Assembly: GCA_028554795.2 (NCBI GenBank) | Contig: CM068835.1 | Span: forward strand, 30,630,311-30,694,310 | Origin: Sinohyriopsis cumingii | Taxonomy: Eukaryota > Mollusca > Bivalvia > Unionida > Unionidae | Direction: 5' to 3' | DNA: 64,000 nucleotides | Part shown: positions 27,687 to 37,819 of the stretch, piece after piece | Numbering within the stretch: position 1 is the first letter of the stretch | How the letters are laid out: each line of letters opens with the position of its first letter | Made by a program: the position numbers and the translations under genes | The notes under the pieces: generated by a model | Told to the model about the DNA's origin: nothing | Database searches by the model: none | The model's input: the letters and a program-made list of their open reading frames with translations, nothing else

Positions 27687-28986
27687 CTGCATGAAAGAGT
27701 AGAAAATATATACAGATAAAGCATACTTCAACATTTATAAATATATGAAAATTGTTATTCACTATTCTCAATACTGAAGCTGACAACTCAGCTATTTCTG
27801 GTCATTTTCAAACTGTATGCAAAACTTCCTGGTCAGAATAAAAGCAACAGAAATTATTGTTAACTTAATGAACATAACTAAAATGCATTATATATTACAT
27901 GCCCAGCGGGTTAAGAATTTCTGAAAATTTCCCGTTAAATACTGAGCATAAAGTCAAGTGCATCTAAGTCAAAAGAAATATTTGTTGGTAAATCCAAAAT
28001 TACTCTTGGGTACTATTAAGAGATGTAAGATGTCCATTATCTTACAAGTCCAACCTTCACTGCATTATTTCCAACAAATACAGTGCTCTCTGTAAGTACT
28101 TTGAGTCCAAACTGGATCTTCACATGCTAGTTGTGAGCCACGAAAGCTATACAACTGTGCTTCATTAAACCTCAAAACTAGTCTCAAACCAATGATATTT
28201 CATACTGAACAGGCAAAGTGACAATTTAAATGAAACAAAAATATTGCAGATCTATTAATAGTACTGGTAGTCATAGAGATAAACTTTTATTTTATATTTA
28301 TTATTTCTTTACCTAAAATTGTAAAGATGCACTGTCTAACAAATTTGCTAATTTCTCATCTGGATGGATTGACAAAAAAACTGAATTCAGAACAAACAAA
28401 ATGTGGCAACTGAAGGTCCAGGACTCAATTTGTCAAAAGCCTACAGAGAGCAATAGGAATAGCAACTTGTCACACGTTACAAAACTGTTGCTTAGAAACA
28501 AATGTTAATTCTAAATATAGTGTCATTTATACACTTATATAAATTAATGCTACTTTTCCAAGACACGTATTTGCTACTATAAATCATTGAATTTTCACAC
28601 AGAATTAATTTATTCTATACTTTTATTATTGGAGGGCAAAACAAAATATGTCAGACATCTGTGTAAAGATAAGTAAATTCTGTATATCAAAGATGTCCCA
28701 GGTGTATATTAGAACTGAAAATTCAGCATGATCTGGAACAGAAAATTCCGAACAGAAGCATTTTAATAGTACATCAAAAAATTAAACATACATTTTTTTT
28801 AGCAAACTGTGGTGACTACTTTAAATATTCTAGAATCAACAAAGAAAAGTTAACAAAAAATCTCAAGCCTGGTAAATTGTGACAAAGGCATTCAAAAATT
28901 AATACATGTCTTATTAATAAGTATAAGATAATAAAACCAAATTGCAATTTTTAAAAAAGGACTGTGATACTTAGCAACAACCTCAC
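27687..28986. other. Intron 2 of the ARHGAP1-like gene
   Basis: About 1.3 kb of AT-rich DNA. Nothing recognised. Confidence 0.6.
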
Positions 28987-29076
28987 CTTCATCAGGTGCT
29001 AGTTCAACACCCCCTTCATCAAACTCCAATTCTGGATCCTGGAAGTCAGATCTACTTTCCTCAGTAGGTGTAGTAC
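28987..29076 (-). CDS. ARHGAP1: ARHGAP1-like coding exon 2
   Basis: Ninety bases between acceptor ccctttgcag and donor gtgagg. Two bases complete a Gly codon from exon 1; it then encodes TTPTEESRSDFQDPELEFDE and GGVELAPDE, an acidic and likely disordered N-terminal region. It ends in phase 1. Confidence 0.83.
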
Positions 29077-30471
<1,395 letters not shown>

Positions 30472-30541
30472 CAGTCGAGTTTGATGCGTCAAAGCTATCT
30501 TGAAACTCAAGATTCGATCTGTCGGCCCCCAAGTCAGCCAT
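30472..30541 (-). CDS. ARHGAP1: ARHGAP1-like coding exon 1 with start codon
   Basis: Seventy coding bases from an ATG at 30541 to donor gtatgt. It encodes MADLGADRSNLEFQDSF and DASNST, plus one base of the next codon. The context before ATG (acaagATGG) is a good animal start. Upstream in gene direction lies about 1.1 kb of unassigned sequence before the mobile element. Confidence 0.83.
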
Positions 30542-31693
30542 CTTGTACTCTATTTGGATGTGCAGAGAGATGTTTGACACATGTCCTGCCGAATGATGGA
30601 ATGGAATCAACGCCCTCTCCTGCTAACTCCCTGAGGCTGAATAAGTGTAAATGTCAGGTACAACTTGTGAAGAAAATACGACTCAGCGTCAATGTATTAA
30701 CTGTGGTTTTAGACTTAAAATGAGACTGAATCAACAGTCGTTTGTGGATTCTTCGAACTCTACTGTATGCTTACACAAAATAAAGCAAATTAATCCTCGC
30801 ACAGTGCAATACAAACACACGAATACAGCTGAAGAGCGACTTGCTAACGGACAGCAGGAAGTACTTCGTCACTTGACTGGAATATGAACATGTTTTACAA
30901 ACAGGGCGTATATACAGTATGCAAAAAGTTGCAGAATATGCGAACCGCCTATTTAATCAGAAGAAGAAAAAAAAATATCAATCGGAGTTACTTCTGCAGT
31001 TTCTGTTAAACCAGACACAGAATAGTTTGGTTCCTTGAAATATCTCCGGGTCATTAACTCATCAATTCGGAATAATCTTGTCTTTATCCAAAGCCTGCAT
31101 AATAACTTCGACTGCCCATATAAGAGAGAAGGTACGTAACTATCAAACATAGTTATAACAGGCCAAATTTAAAATTTCATCTCAGGTTAATAAATATGGT
31201 ATATTTGCATCAGAAATAACAAATTAGCAAATAAAGTATACTCCTTTCCATGGTTTTTGCTCATAGCAAGTGCAAACAACTTATTTTATTGCCTGCAAAA
31301 AAAAAAAAAATTCTCCAAAAGGCGAGCATTTGTTTGTACCGTGTATACATTGAAAACAAATCCAGTAATGGAAAGTGGTTTTTTTTTTTTTTTTGGGGGG
31401 GGGGTAATTAATTAATGAAGCAGTCACTAGAGAATATAACCAGACTGTACTTGAGGCATAATTTACAAATGGATGTGGTATTTTAAAGGAAATTTGGGGA
31501 AAATGTTCCTCGGCCAATCCAGAATTTGCAGTTTTAATTACTCAGAATTTACAATTATGAGTGTATATCCAATCCAAAAGCCAAATTATGTGTAAAGCTT
31601 GTTCCTATTCATATTTTATTCATGTGAAAGTGAAAAACAAAAGGGGTTGGTAACAACCGCCTCCTTACCTTTCAAAAGAAAGCTGCAAGGACA
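30542..31693. other. 5' flank of the ARHGAP1-like gene
   Basis: Should hold the 5' UTR and promoter of the host gene, but no clear core promoter element was seen. A poly-A run lies near 31298-31310 and a T-run followed by a G-run near 31380-31405. The left end of the viral element follows directly. Confidence 0.5.
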
Positions 31694-31701
31694 ATGTAAC
31701 A
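31694..31701 (+). repeat. Left target-site duplication ATGTAACA
   Basis: ATGTAACA directly abuts the left end of the element. The identical octamer directly abuts the right end at 46759-46766. Confidence 0.88.
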
Positions 31702-31941
31702 AGCAGCAGGGAAGTTGTACAGACCAGCCGTTCCGACCAAAATAAACCTTCCTACGAGAACTTTCTCCGTAGAAGCCTCAGATTTCACTTTTGCGGCCTC
31801 CTACGAAAATTAATTTGCGTAAATCTCCCGCCGAGTGCAATTTTTGTGTGCATTCGAGCAAGTAAAAAAGGAAGATTTTTTTTGGGGGGTCTGGGGATAT
31901 TTTTTTTGTGTTAATGGATTATTGCAAAGTTGGGCTGCTTT
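31702..31941 (+). repeat. Left terminal inverted repeat
   Basis: Begins AGCAGCAGGGAAGTTG and ends at ...GGGCTGCTTT. It pairs with 46516-46758 over its whole length. The only difference I find is a G run of 6 here against 9 on the right. Confidence 0.93.
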
Positions 31942-31984
31942 GGCCAATTTTACGTCGCATTAAAATAATATACTTGAAAATAAT

Positions 31985-33667
31985 ATGAGTCAGAAAACTA
32001 GTACAGTTGGAGAGCCTCATTCTGCCAGATTAGCGCGAGAGCAATTAGCGTCACTAAAGAAACTTATTCCAGCAAAACAATTATATAAGAAAAATGTCCG
32101 AGCACACGAAGACACAGAATTCGGAATTGCCGAGGTATCGTCAAAATGGTTAAAACCAGTTACCGAAACAACCGAGCGAGTCGTATATGGTGAGAAAAGA
32201 GACAAGGATATCATGAAAAGTGGAATTTTTCCCATGTTGAAAGGTATCGAGGAACAATCACGAATATTACCGGAGCGATTAGCAATACTAGCACAACAAC
32301 GCAAGCAACCTGCAATTGCTTATAAAATAAGTAAAGGAAAACCTGGAGTAGGAAAGCCCGGAGTAGGAAAACCCGGAGCAGGAAAAAGGAAGCTTAATAT
32401 CGAGGATTTAAGAGAAAATTTCACCGAGGATGGATGGGAAATGATATCACGACCGCTATCTACGCTGTATAGTATAGATCAATTTGGTCAATTTGCGGAA
32501 AATTATTTTGATGGTCGAGGAGAATATTTGACTGATAAAGGAAGGGGAAAATACAAAAGCCGTAAAGATTGGTATAGTATGTTATATAAAGTTTATGCGG
32601 AAAAAACACAGGCGAGCGAAAGGGATCCATATTACAGAAGATTTTTAACAGCCGCAAAGGATACACATAACTATAATGTGCAACAAGCGGAAGAAGAAAA
32701 GCAACGAGTAAAGGAAGAAAAGCAACAAGCGAAAGAAAGAAGACAACAGGAGAAGGAAGAAAAAGCTAAAACACGGAAAGGAAAAGCAAAATTAAAAGAA
32801 GATATTCAACCACAGGAAGAAGATATTCAACTACAGGAATTGGGAGAAGAATTTCAACCGCAGGAATTAGGGGCCAGACCAAAGGAATGGATTCCACCTC
32901 AGGAAAAAAAGAAAAAACCAAAGAAAAAGGATAAGAGCGACCAGGAACCAATAGTTCAACCAAGCTACTATGAGCCACTTGCGAGGGGGGTGGAGGAAAA
33001 AATTGCATCTCGTTCAAGATCAATAGATCCTAATTTACCCTCTGATATTTATTTGAAAGAAGACAGCATAAAATTACTCGAAGGTGATTATTCAAGATTA
33101 ATGATCGCTGCGGATGATTCTCCGGAAAATAAAAGTTTATTTTTGCATAAACAATTTGTTGATACAGTCAGAGGGGTGGATTGGCCGGCGATAATTTATT
33201 TTGGTAGTTTAGGAAAACCGATAAATTATTACGATTTTGGATTTTTAAAATTTTTAAAGGAGGTTGATGAATATCAAGAATCTCAAAGAAAATTATTATC
33301 ATCGCCATCATATCGTGAAATACCCTCACCGCAGTCACCAGAAGAAGATATCTTTGATGATTCATCGTTGGGAGGGCCGTTTCTCAGACCACCATTGGCG
33401 AAGGTAGAGCAATTGCAAAAGCTTTTAAAAGAACAAAAAAAACAAAAAGAACAAAAAAAACCAAAGACAGGAAGCGGATATACCATTTGCCCTGACAGCG
33501 TTGTCAACGACGTGTCTCGCCTCGAAGTATTAATCGGAGGAAAACGAGCCGGAAATAACTCTCATGAAATAATCAACGAGGCTTCAGATATTTGTCAGCG
33601 ATTATTCCGCGGTCGTGTCATCGACTCCTATATTTACAAAGAACTCGTTGACGAACTCATCGATTAA
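31985..33667 (+). CDS. Large K/E-rich protein with conserved C-terminal domain, first gene of element
   Basis: Of 560 residues, the first 110 are basic and helical. Residues 108-120 hold three copies of a KPGxGK pattern, and about 225-335 form a highly charged K/E/Q coiled-coil-like region. The last 60 residues are a compact domain starting CPDSVVNDVSRLE. That domain contains LIGG followed by K, which fits the adenovirus-type protease consensus (M/I/L)xGG-x. The decayed copy at 49321-50259 keeps both the N-terminal part and this C-terminal domain, including LTGG-K, so the domain is under constraint. Function unknown; a core or scaffold protein processed by the element's protease is a guess. 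The start ATG is 44 bases inside the left repeat's inner edge. Confidence 0.85.
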   Translation: MSQKTSTVGEPHSARLAREQLASLKKLIPAKQLYKKNVRAHEDTEFGIAEVSSKWLKPVTETTERVVYGEKRDKDIMKSGIFPMLKGIEEQSRILPERLAILAQQRKQPAIAYKISKGKPGVGKPGVGKPGAGKRKLNIEDLRENFTEDGWEMISRPLSTLYSIDQFGQFAENYFDGRGEYLTDKGRGKYKSRKDWYSMLYKVYAEKTQASERDPYYRRFLTAAKDTHNYNVQQAEEEKQRVKEEKQQAKERRQQEKEEKAKTRKGKAKLKEDIQPQEEDIQLQELGEEFQPQELGARPKEWIPPQEKKKKPKKKDKSDQEPIVQPSYYEPLARGVEEKIASRSRSIDPNLPSDIYLKEDSIKLLEGDYSRLMIAADDSPENKSLFLHKQFVDTVRGVDWPAIIYFGSLGKPINYYDFGFLKFLKEVDEYQESQRKLLSSPSYREIPSPQSPEEDIFDDSSLGGPFLRPPLAKVEQLQKLLKEQKKQKEQKKPKTGSGYTICPDSVVNDVSRLEVLIGGKRAGNNSHEIINEASDICQRLFRGRVIDSYIYKELVDELID

Positions 33668-33687
33668 AACAACACAATTGAAATAAC

Positions 33688-34134
33688 ATGATTGTTCACA
33701 AACATCAGCGCAGACCTAGACAGGTCCGCATAGTTAACTCTCGATTGCCTGTATATAAATATATTCACGGCAATGGACTCGGAGATATCGTTAAAAGTTT
33801 CGTCACGCGGGTAGTCCCTAAAATAGGACCCGCAGCTAAGCAAATCGCATCAAAAGCAATAGGAAAGATCGGCGAGACTGTCATCTCTGGTATTGGTAAT
33901 TTGGCAACTAAAGGCTTCGATTTTGTCAGAGGTAGAATATCAAATTTAACGCGTAAAAAACAACCCGTCAAATTACCTAGCACCAGTGAAATGCCCCCCG
34001 AAATCAGTAAGGCCATAAACGACGCGGCAAATAAAAAAATAAATGACCTAGAACAGGAAGTTGCTAACGCAAATCTAGCACAGGAAGTCGCAAATACAAG
34101 CTTCATTTCAGGCAGTGGTCTTCGTTTTAGATGA
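33688..34134 (+). CDS. Minor virion protein, pVI-like, with protease sites at both ends
   Basis: A basic protein of 148 residues. It has an adenain-type site IHGN-G near residues 27-31, followed by an amphipathic region of about 60 residues (GLGDIVKSFVTRVVPKI and onwards). A second site ISGS-G lies near the C-terminus. In adenoviruses, protein VI is trimmed at both ends by such sites and its freed amphipathic helix disrupts endosomal membranes. The layout here matches that, and Maverick elements are known to carry pVI-like proteins, but primary sequence similarity is weak. It lies 20 bases after the preceding gene and 15 before the major capsid gene. Confidence 0.65.
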   Translation: MIVHKHQRRPRQVRIVNSRLPVYKYIHGNGLGDIVKSFVTRVVPKIGPAAKQIASKAIGKIGETVISGIGNLATKGFDFVRGRISNLTRKKQPVKLPSTSEMPPEISKAINDAANKKINDLEQEVANANLAQEVANTSFISGSGLRFR

Positions 34135-34149
34135 AATTCTTATTAATAA

Positions 34150-35571
34150 ATGTTCGCACAAGTGTCAAATGAAGTTTTCGACATGGACGAGCCTGTAGGC
34201 AGAGACACATCCGTGCGAGATTTCCAGTATTTCTCGTATGACGCAGTTGAACCGAATACATCTAATCGCTTGGAAATTCAAGTTCACGACACAACAAGAT
34301 ATTTTCTTCCATCTGAGGCATATATCGAAGTTGTTGGGGAAGTTATTAAAGCAGATAATACAGTCTATGGAGCAAATTTTAGAGTCGGATTTGTTAACAA
34401 CGGCGTTATGGCATTATTCAAGAGTGCCACTTACATGATCGACGGAAGAGAGATTGAGTCAATTACTAATGATGTTGACTTAGCAACAACGATAATAGGC
34501 CTAGCTAGATACTCGGATGATTTTACTAGATCAGCTGGCCCTAGTATGATGTTTGCCAAAGATAATTCTGATCGCCCCGATAGCAGACAATTCGAGATCA
34601 GACAACCTAAGAATCGTGCCAATCCTGCTGTTAACAATCCAGATGTCGAAGATATGATTATTAATACTAATCCTGATCATAATATTGGATTTGCCACGCG
34701 AAAACTTATGCTAGAAGGAAATCGCAGAAGATTCTCTTGTGCTATTCCGTTATCCCATATATTCGGATTTTGCAGGCATTTCAGGAAAATTATCTACGGA
34801 GCGAAACATACCGTAACATTTGTCAGAAAAGGAAATAGCGATGATGCTATCTGGCGAGAAGGTGCTATCAATTACAATACTAACGTGATAGATGCCAATG
34901 CCGATCCCGCAAATGCCGGCCAGGTAAAATTACTTAAATTTACCTTGTGGATGCCAGCGATAACTCCATCAATAATCGAGGAAGAAAAATTATTATCGTT
35001 CATGAACCAAGGCGGTAAATCTGTCATGTCATGGCTGACAACAACAACAGATTCCATAAATACCGATATTGATGGTGATTTTACCTGGCGTATTGCATCG
35101 CAGCAAGGTACCTCTGCACCTAGGCATATCTTTATCGCTTTTTTGCACACAAGAAGGTATCATCAATTATACAGCCACATGATATTTGATAGTATCCACG
35201 CAACAAACATATCACTGAGAGTAAATGGCCAACAAGAACCATCAGAGGAAATATCAATTAATTTTGAAAATTATTCGACAGCTCGCGCGTATCATCGCTT
35301 GTTGTGTTTCATGGGTCGTGATCAAAATATCGATACCGGATTGCAAATATCGCAGCTGGATTTTAATAAATTTTATCCTATCTATTACTTTTCCCTGGAG
35401 CATCTCGATCTGGTAAAACAATCCGTCGTCGATATCCATTTCAAAGCCAGAATTCGCACGGGAAATAATTTATATAAAGCAGTCGCGGTTATTCTCAGTG
35501 ATAGAACAATGATCTTGGAAGGAATCAGCGGCAGAATGAGAATTATCGACGCTCCTGTCGAGAAAATGTAA
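34150..35571 (+). CDS. MCP: Major capsid protein (double jelly-roll)
   Basis: Its 473 residues are rich in predicted beta strands, a usual size for the Maverick/adintovirus hexon-like capsid protein. Conserved-looking landmarks are a strand-rich opening that leads to SATYMIDGREIE (about 97-108), CAIPLSHIFGF (about 197-207), a central LWMPAITPS phrase (about 277-285), and the C-terminal half with PRHIFIAFLHTRRY and a final strand VILSDRTMILEG. The order of these phrases matches what I know of capsid proteins of arthropod and other invertebrate Mavericks. It should form the pseudo-hexameric capsomers. The stop is followed within 2 bases by a strong hairpin (35574-35592). Confidence 0.87.
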   Translation: MFAQVSNEVFDMDEPVGRDTSVRDFQYFSYDAVEPNTSNRLEIQVHDTTRYFLPSEAYIEVVGEVIKADNTVYGANFRVGFVNNGVMALFKSATYMIDGREIESITNDVDLATTIIGLARYSDDFTRSAGPSMMFAKDNSDRPDSRQFEIRQPKNRANPAVNNPDVEDMIINTNPDHNIGFATRKLMLEGNRRRFSCAIPLSHIFGFCRHFRKIIYGAKHTVTFVRKGNSDDAIWREGAINYNTNVIDANADPANAGQVKLLKFTLWMPAITPSIIEEEKLLSFMNQGGKSVMSWLTTTTDSINTDIDGDFTWRIASQQGTSAPRHIFIAFLHTRRYHQLYSHMIFDSIHATNISLRVNGQQEPSEEISINFENYSTARAYHRLLCFMGRDQNIDTGLQISQLDFNKFYPIYYFSLEHLDLVKQSVVDIHFKARIRTGNNLYKAVAVILSDRTMILEGISGRMRIIDAPVEKM

Positions 35572-35573
35572 CT

Positions 35574-35592
35574 TTAAAATCGAAGATTTTAA
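35574..35592 (+). terminator. Hairpin TTAAAATC-GAA-GATTTTAA after the capsid gene
   Basis: A perfect 8-bp stem with a GAA loop lies 2 bases after the major capsid stop. The same core AAAATC-GAA-GATTTT begins within the stop codon of the penton gene at 39815-39829. A role in transcript ending or stability is an inference from position. Confidence 0.45.
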
Positions 35593-35624
35593 GATTTCTA
35601 AATTTAGATTAAACGATTATTAAT

Positions 35625-36103
35625 ATGCCATACGAACACGTCAGCGTAACTCTGACCCCGGGTCAGATGAAAAAACTCCAAACAGCAACAGCAAAGCGAT
35701 GCGGTACGAAATTAACCCTGAAAAATGATCAAATTCAGGGCGGTCCTAACAAACTGTCGCTAACTAAAAATCAACGTGAACGATTCACCAAAGCAAAATC
35801 AGCGAATTTCGGCGTTCATGTGAATCTTAGTATAGGTGCCATCAGAGACATGGTCAAAACGGGTGGATTTTTCCCTCTACTAGCCGCTATTCCCGCGTTA
35901 ATAGCGGGTGCAAAAGCACTAGGGTTAGGTGCGGTTGGAGCCGTAGGTGCTAAATTAGCGCATAAAGCAATGGGAGGGCGATACGGTAAAAAAAGGGAAG
36001 CGGCCTCTATCTAAGACGACCTCCCATGTACGGATCCGGCCTTTATCTAAGACGACCCCCGTACGGATCCGGTCTGAAATTAGCCTACCAGCCTCAAATT
36101 TAG
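35625..36103 (+). CDS. pX-like small virion protein, with frame change near its C-terminus
   Basis: The frame from ATG 35625 runs 129 residues to a stop at 36012-36014. It has a basic N-terminal half and a GGFFPLL hydrophobic, glycine/alanine-rich segment at about 81-116, as in the pX-like or membrane-active small proteins of invertebrate Mavericks. The last six residues (REAASI) look unlike the family. At an A7 run (35988-35994) the -1 frame instead opens into three copies of a GSGLYLRRPP-like repeat and stops at 36101-36103. Such glycine-rich tails are typical for this protein as far as I know. So either a single A has been lost or gained, or slippage at the A run makes both forms. I give the end of the longer form. 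Confidence 0.6.
36001..36072. repeat. Imperfect ~36-bp tandem duplication in the pX tail
   Basis: Two adjacent copies of a unit reading 'ctatctaagacgacc...gtacggatccgg', the second 3 bases shorter. In the -1 frame of the pX-like gene this gives the repeated GSGLYLRRPP peptide. Confidence 0.8.
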
Positions 36104-36495
36104 ATTTATTCAACGAAGCAAAGAATAAAAAAATAAAATTTTTCAGAGGCGTATTTATGCGGGATCAACTACCAGAAAAACCAAACCCTACCGAGACAGG
36201 AATAATAAATCTCGATTCAAATACCGGCCCTGGCACACACTGGGTCGCATACGCGATTAATCCTCGCGAAGTTGTTTACTTTGACTCGTACGGACTAGCG
36301 CCACCAAACGAATTTATCAATTACGTGTCAAAGTTAAATATTCCAATTTGGTATTCGACACTTCCGACGCAGACGTTAATGGATCCACCGATATGCGGTC
36401 CTGAATCAATTAACGTCCTCGATGCAATTTCAAAATCATCCGGTCCGTATCATAGAATCGTATTTGAATATGCCATAGATAAATATCATGGTTGA
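36073..36495 (+). CDS. PRO: Adenain-like cysteine protease (maturation protease)
   Basis: The first ATG in frame is 36157, giving 112 residues: His28 in GTHWVAY, Asp43 in VVYFDSYG, Gln72, and Cys80 in PPICGPESI, the H-D-Q-C set of adenovirus-type proteases. It cuts virion precursors at (M/I/L)xGx-G or (M/I/L)xGG-x sites. The frame stays open upstream to 35959 without an ATG. From about 36073 it encodes a leader that resembles the normal N-terminus of Maverick proteases, with FFRGVF just before the first Met. The true start is therefore probably upstream and non-AUG, reached by frameshift, or lost. It overlaps the fibre gene by 8 bases. Confidence 0.8.
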   Translation, partial: SEISLPASNLDLFNEAKNKKIKFFRGVFMRDQLPEKPNPTETGIINLDSNTGPGTHWVAYAINPREVVYFDSYGLAPPNEFINYVSKLNIPIWYSTLPTQTLMDPPICGPESINVLDAISKSSGPYHRIVFEYAIDKYHG

Positions 36496-37687
36496 TATTT
36501 ACGGGAGATTCCTCTACAGGAAGAAGGAAGCAGAAGTGACTGACGTCGATCTATCAAAGTTCGCAACCAGGGATGATATTAATAATCTTCTATCGCTGTC
36601 AGAAGTAGATCCTGGCGAAGTTGCTATTTTTCAGAGCCGCGAAGGAAGATTACAAACAAGCAACGTCAAAATAACTGATATAATCAAGCGAGACGAATAT
36701 AACGATCGTATCAATCAATTTACTAGCCTGTCAGATTCGGTATCAAAATCCATCGCTGATATCGCCGATATTATAGCGAAGTTACCCCTGAAGGCTAATA
36801 TCGCGGATGTGGAAAAAAAGGACAACGAGCTATCAGCAACGTTGCTTCTGAAGGCCGATAAAACATTATACGACGATCTTCAGGACAGAGTGACAAAAAG
36901 ACTTAACAGGCTAAATAACGATCTTAAAAAACTCGACGATGCCTTAGCTAAATTTAGCAAAAAATTTGAGGATGATATAAAAACATCCAGCGATACTTCC
37001 TCCGCCGCAAACGAACTAGCAAAGAAAAAAGCCGATCAAGCATCGCATGACGATCTTAGCGATAAAGTAAGAAAAATCAACGAGGATATCACTGAAATTC
37101 TCGCCGATATTACCGAAATAAATATCGTAATGAGTCAGAAAAGCGATAAAACATCATACGATGATCTCAGCGAGAAAACGAAAAAAATCAACGAGGATAT
37201 TACTAAAATTAACGATGATATTAACGTAGTACGTGAATTGGCGCGTCAAAAGGTCGATAAAACATTACACGACGATCTTAGCGAGAAAATAAAAAAAATT
37301 AACGATGAAATTAACGTGGTACGTGAATTAGCGCGTCAAAAATTCGATACATCAGTGTACGGCGGAGAAATTCGAGATTTAAACACGAAACTTCTCGACG
37401 CAACTACAAAAATTAGCGATATTAACACAAAAATATCGTCAATGAATCTTGGAAGATTAGCGCGTATTAATATACCAGAGGAGGTAGAAACAAAAAATCT
37501 TCCCTGCCATGTACCATTTGTGGTAAAAATACAAGATATTGAGTGGACACCTGAGAATAACACATTTAGCTTTACCTCGCCAATTACTGGCGTATATCGA
37601 GTATATATCACCGGAGCGACAAAATTCAATGTAATAATAGATGATGGTTATGATTTTCGTAATTTGGTCCTGGGTTTTTTGTTATGA
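36488..37687 (+). CDS. Fibre-like trimeric coiled-coil protein
   Basis: This 399-residue protein has a short N-terminal anchor (MVDIYGRFLYRKK), then about 240 residues of heptad-like coiled coil. The coil includes at least three copies of a unit of the type DKTxxDDLSEKxKKIN. A beta-rich C-terminal head begins near residue 330 (EEVETKNLPCHVPFVVK). This is the build of a trimeric attachment fibre, so receptor binding is the likely role. It overlaps the protease end by 8 bases. The head seems cut short: the -1 frame from a slippery T_TTT_TTG (37675-37681) continues for about 40 more residues of beta-rich sequence to 37804. Confidence 0.75.
   Translation: MVDIYGRFLYRKKEAEVTDVDLSKFATRDDINNLLSLSEVDPGEVAIFQSREGRLQTSNVKITDIIKRDEYNDRINQFTSLSDSVSKSIADIADIIAKLPLKANIADVEKKDNELSATLLLKADKTLYDDLQDRVTKRLNRLNNDLKKLDDALAKFSKKFEDDIKTSSDTSSAANELAKKKADQASHDDLSDKVRKINEDITEILADITEINIVMSQKSDKTSYDDLSEKTKKINEDITKINDDINVVRELARQKVDKTLHDDLSEKIKKINDEINVVRELARQKFDTSVYGGEIRDLNTKLLDATTKISDINTKISSMNLGRLARINIPEEVETKNLPCHVPFVVKIQDIEWTPENNTFSFTSPITGVYRVYITGATKFNVIIDDGYDFRNLVLGFLL
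37675..37681 (+). promoter_or_regulatory. Candidate -1 frameshift site T_TTT_TTG
   Basis: The heptamer lies in the correct register for the fibre frame (codons TTT TTG), two codons before the stop TGA at 37685. A weak possible stem, AAGGT (37697-37701) with ACCTT (37711-37715), lies downstream but farther than usual. It fits the X_XXY_YYZ rule for programmed -1 slippage. Confidence 0.5.
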
Positions 37688-37804
37688 CAATATTTGAAGG
37701 TATAACAAAAACCTTTATGCTAGAACCACAAGTTAGAACCATGATGTATGTTGATTGTCGAGCAATTTTCGAATATTTATCCGGAATATATCCAATTGGT
37801 TAGA
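37684..37804 (+). CDS. Short -1 frame open reading region: likely rest of the fibre head
   Basis: The ATG at 37684 overlaps the fibre stop (ATGA). The 39-codon frame has alternating hydrophobic residues (FEGITKTFML, MMYVDCRAIFEYL) and ends YPIG at a TAG (37802-37804). As a separate peptide it makes little sense. As a continuation of the head it would supply the final strands of a C1q/TNF-like fold. This is inferred from position and composition. Confidence 0.5.
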
Positions 37805-37819
37805 TAAATTAACTAATAA

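Noticed and set aside
31281..31517. A 78-codon minus-strand frame with lysine and phenylalanine runs
   Set aside because: It spans homopolymer runs upstream of the host gene and has no ATG context or similarity that would support it.
33765..34106. Minus-strand open frame of 113 codons inside the pVI-like gene
   Set aside because: A shadow of the plus-strand gene, whose protease sites and position in the late block are far better supported.
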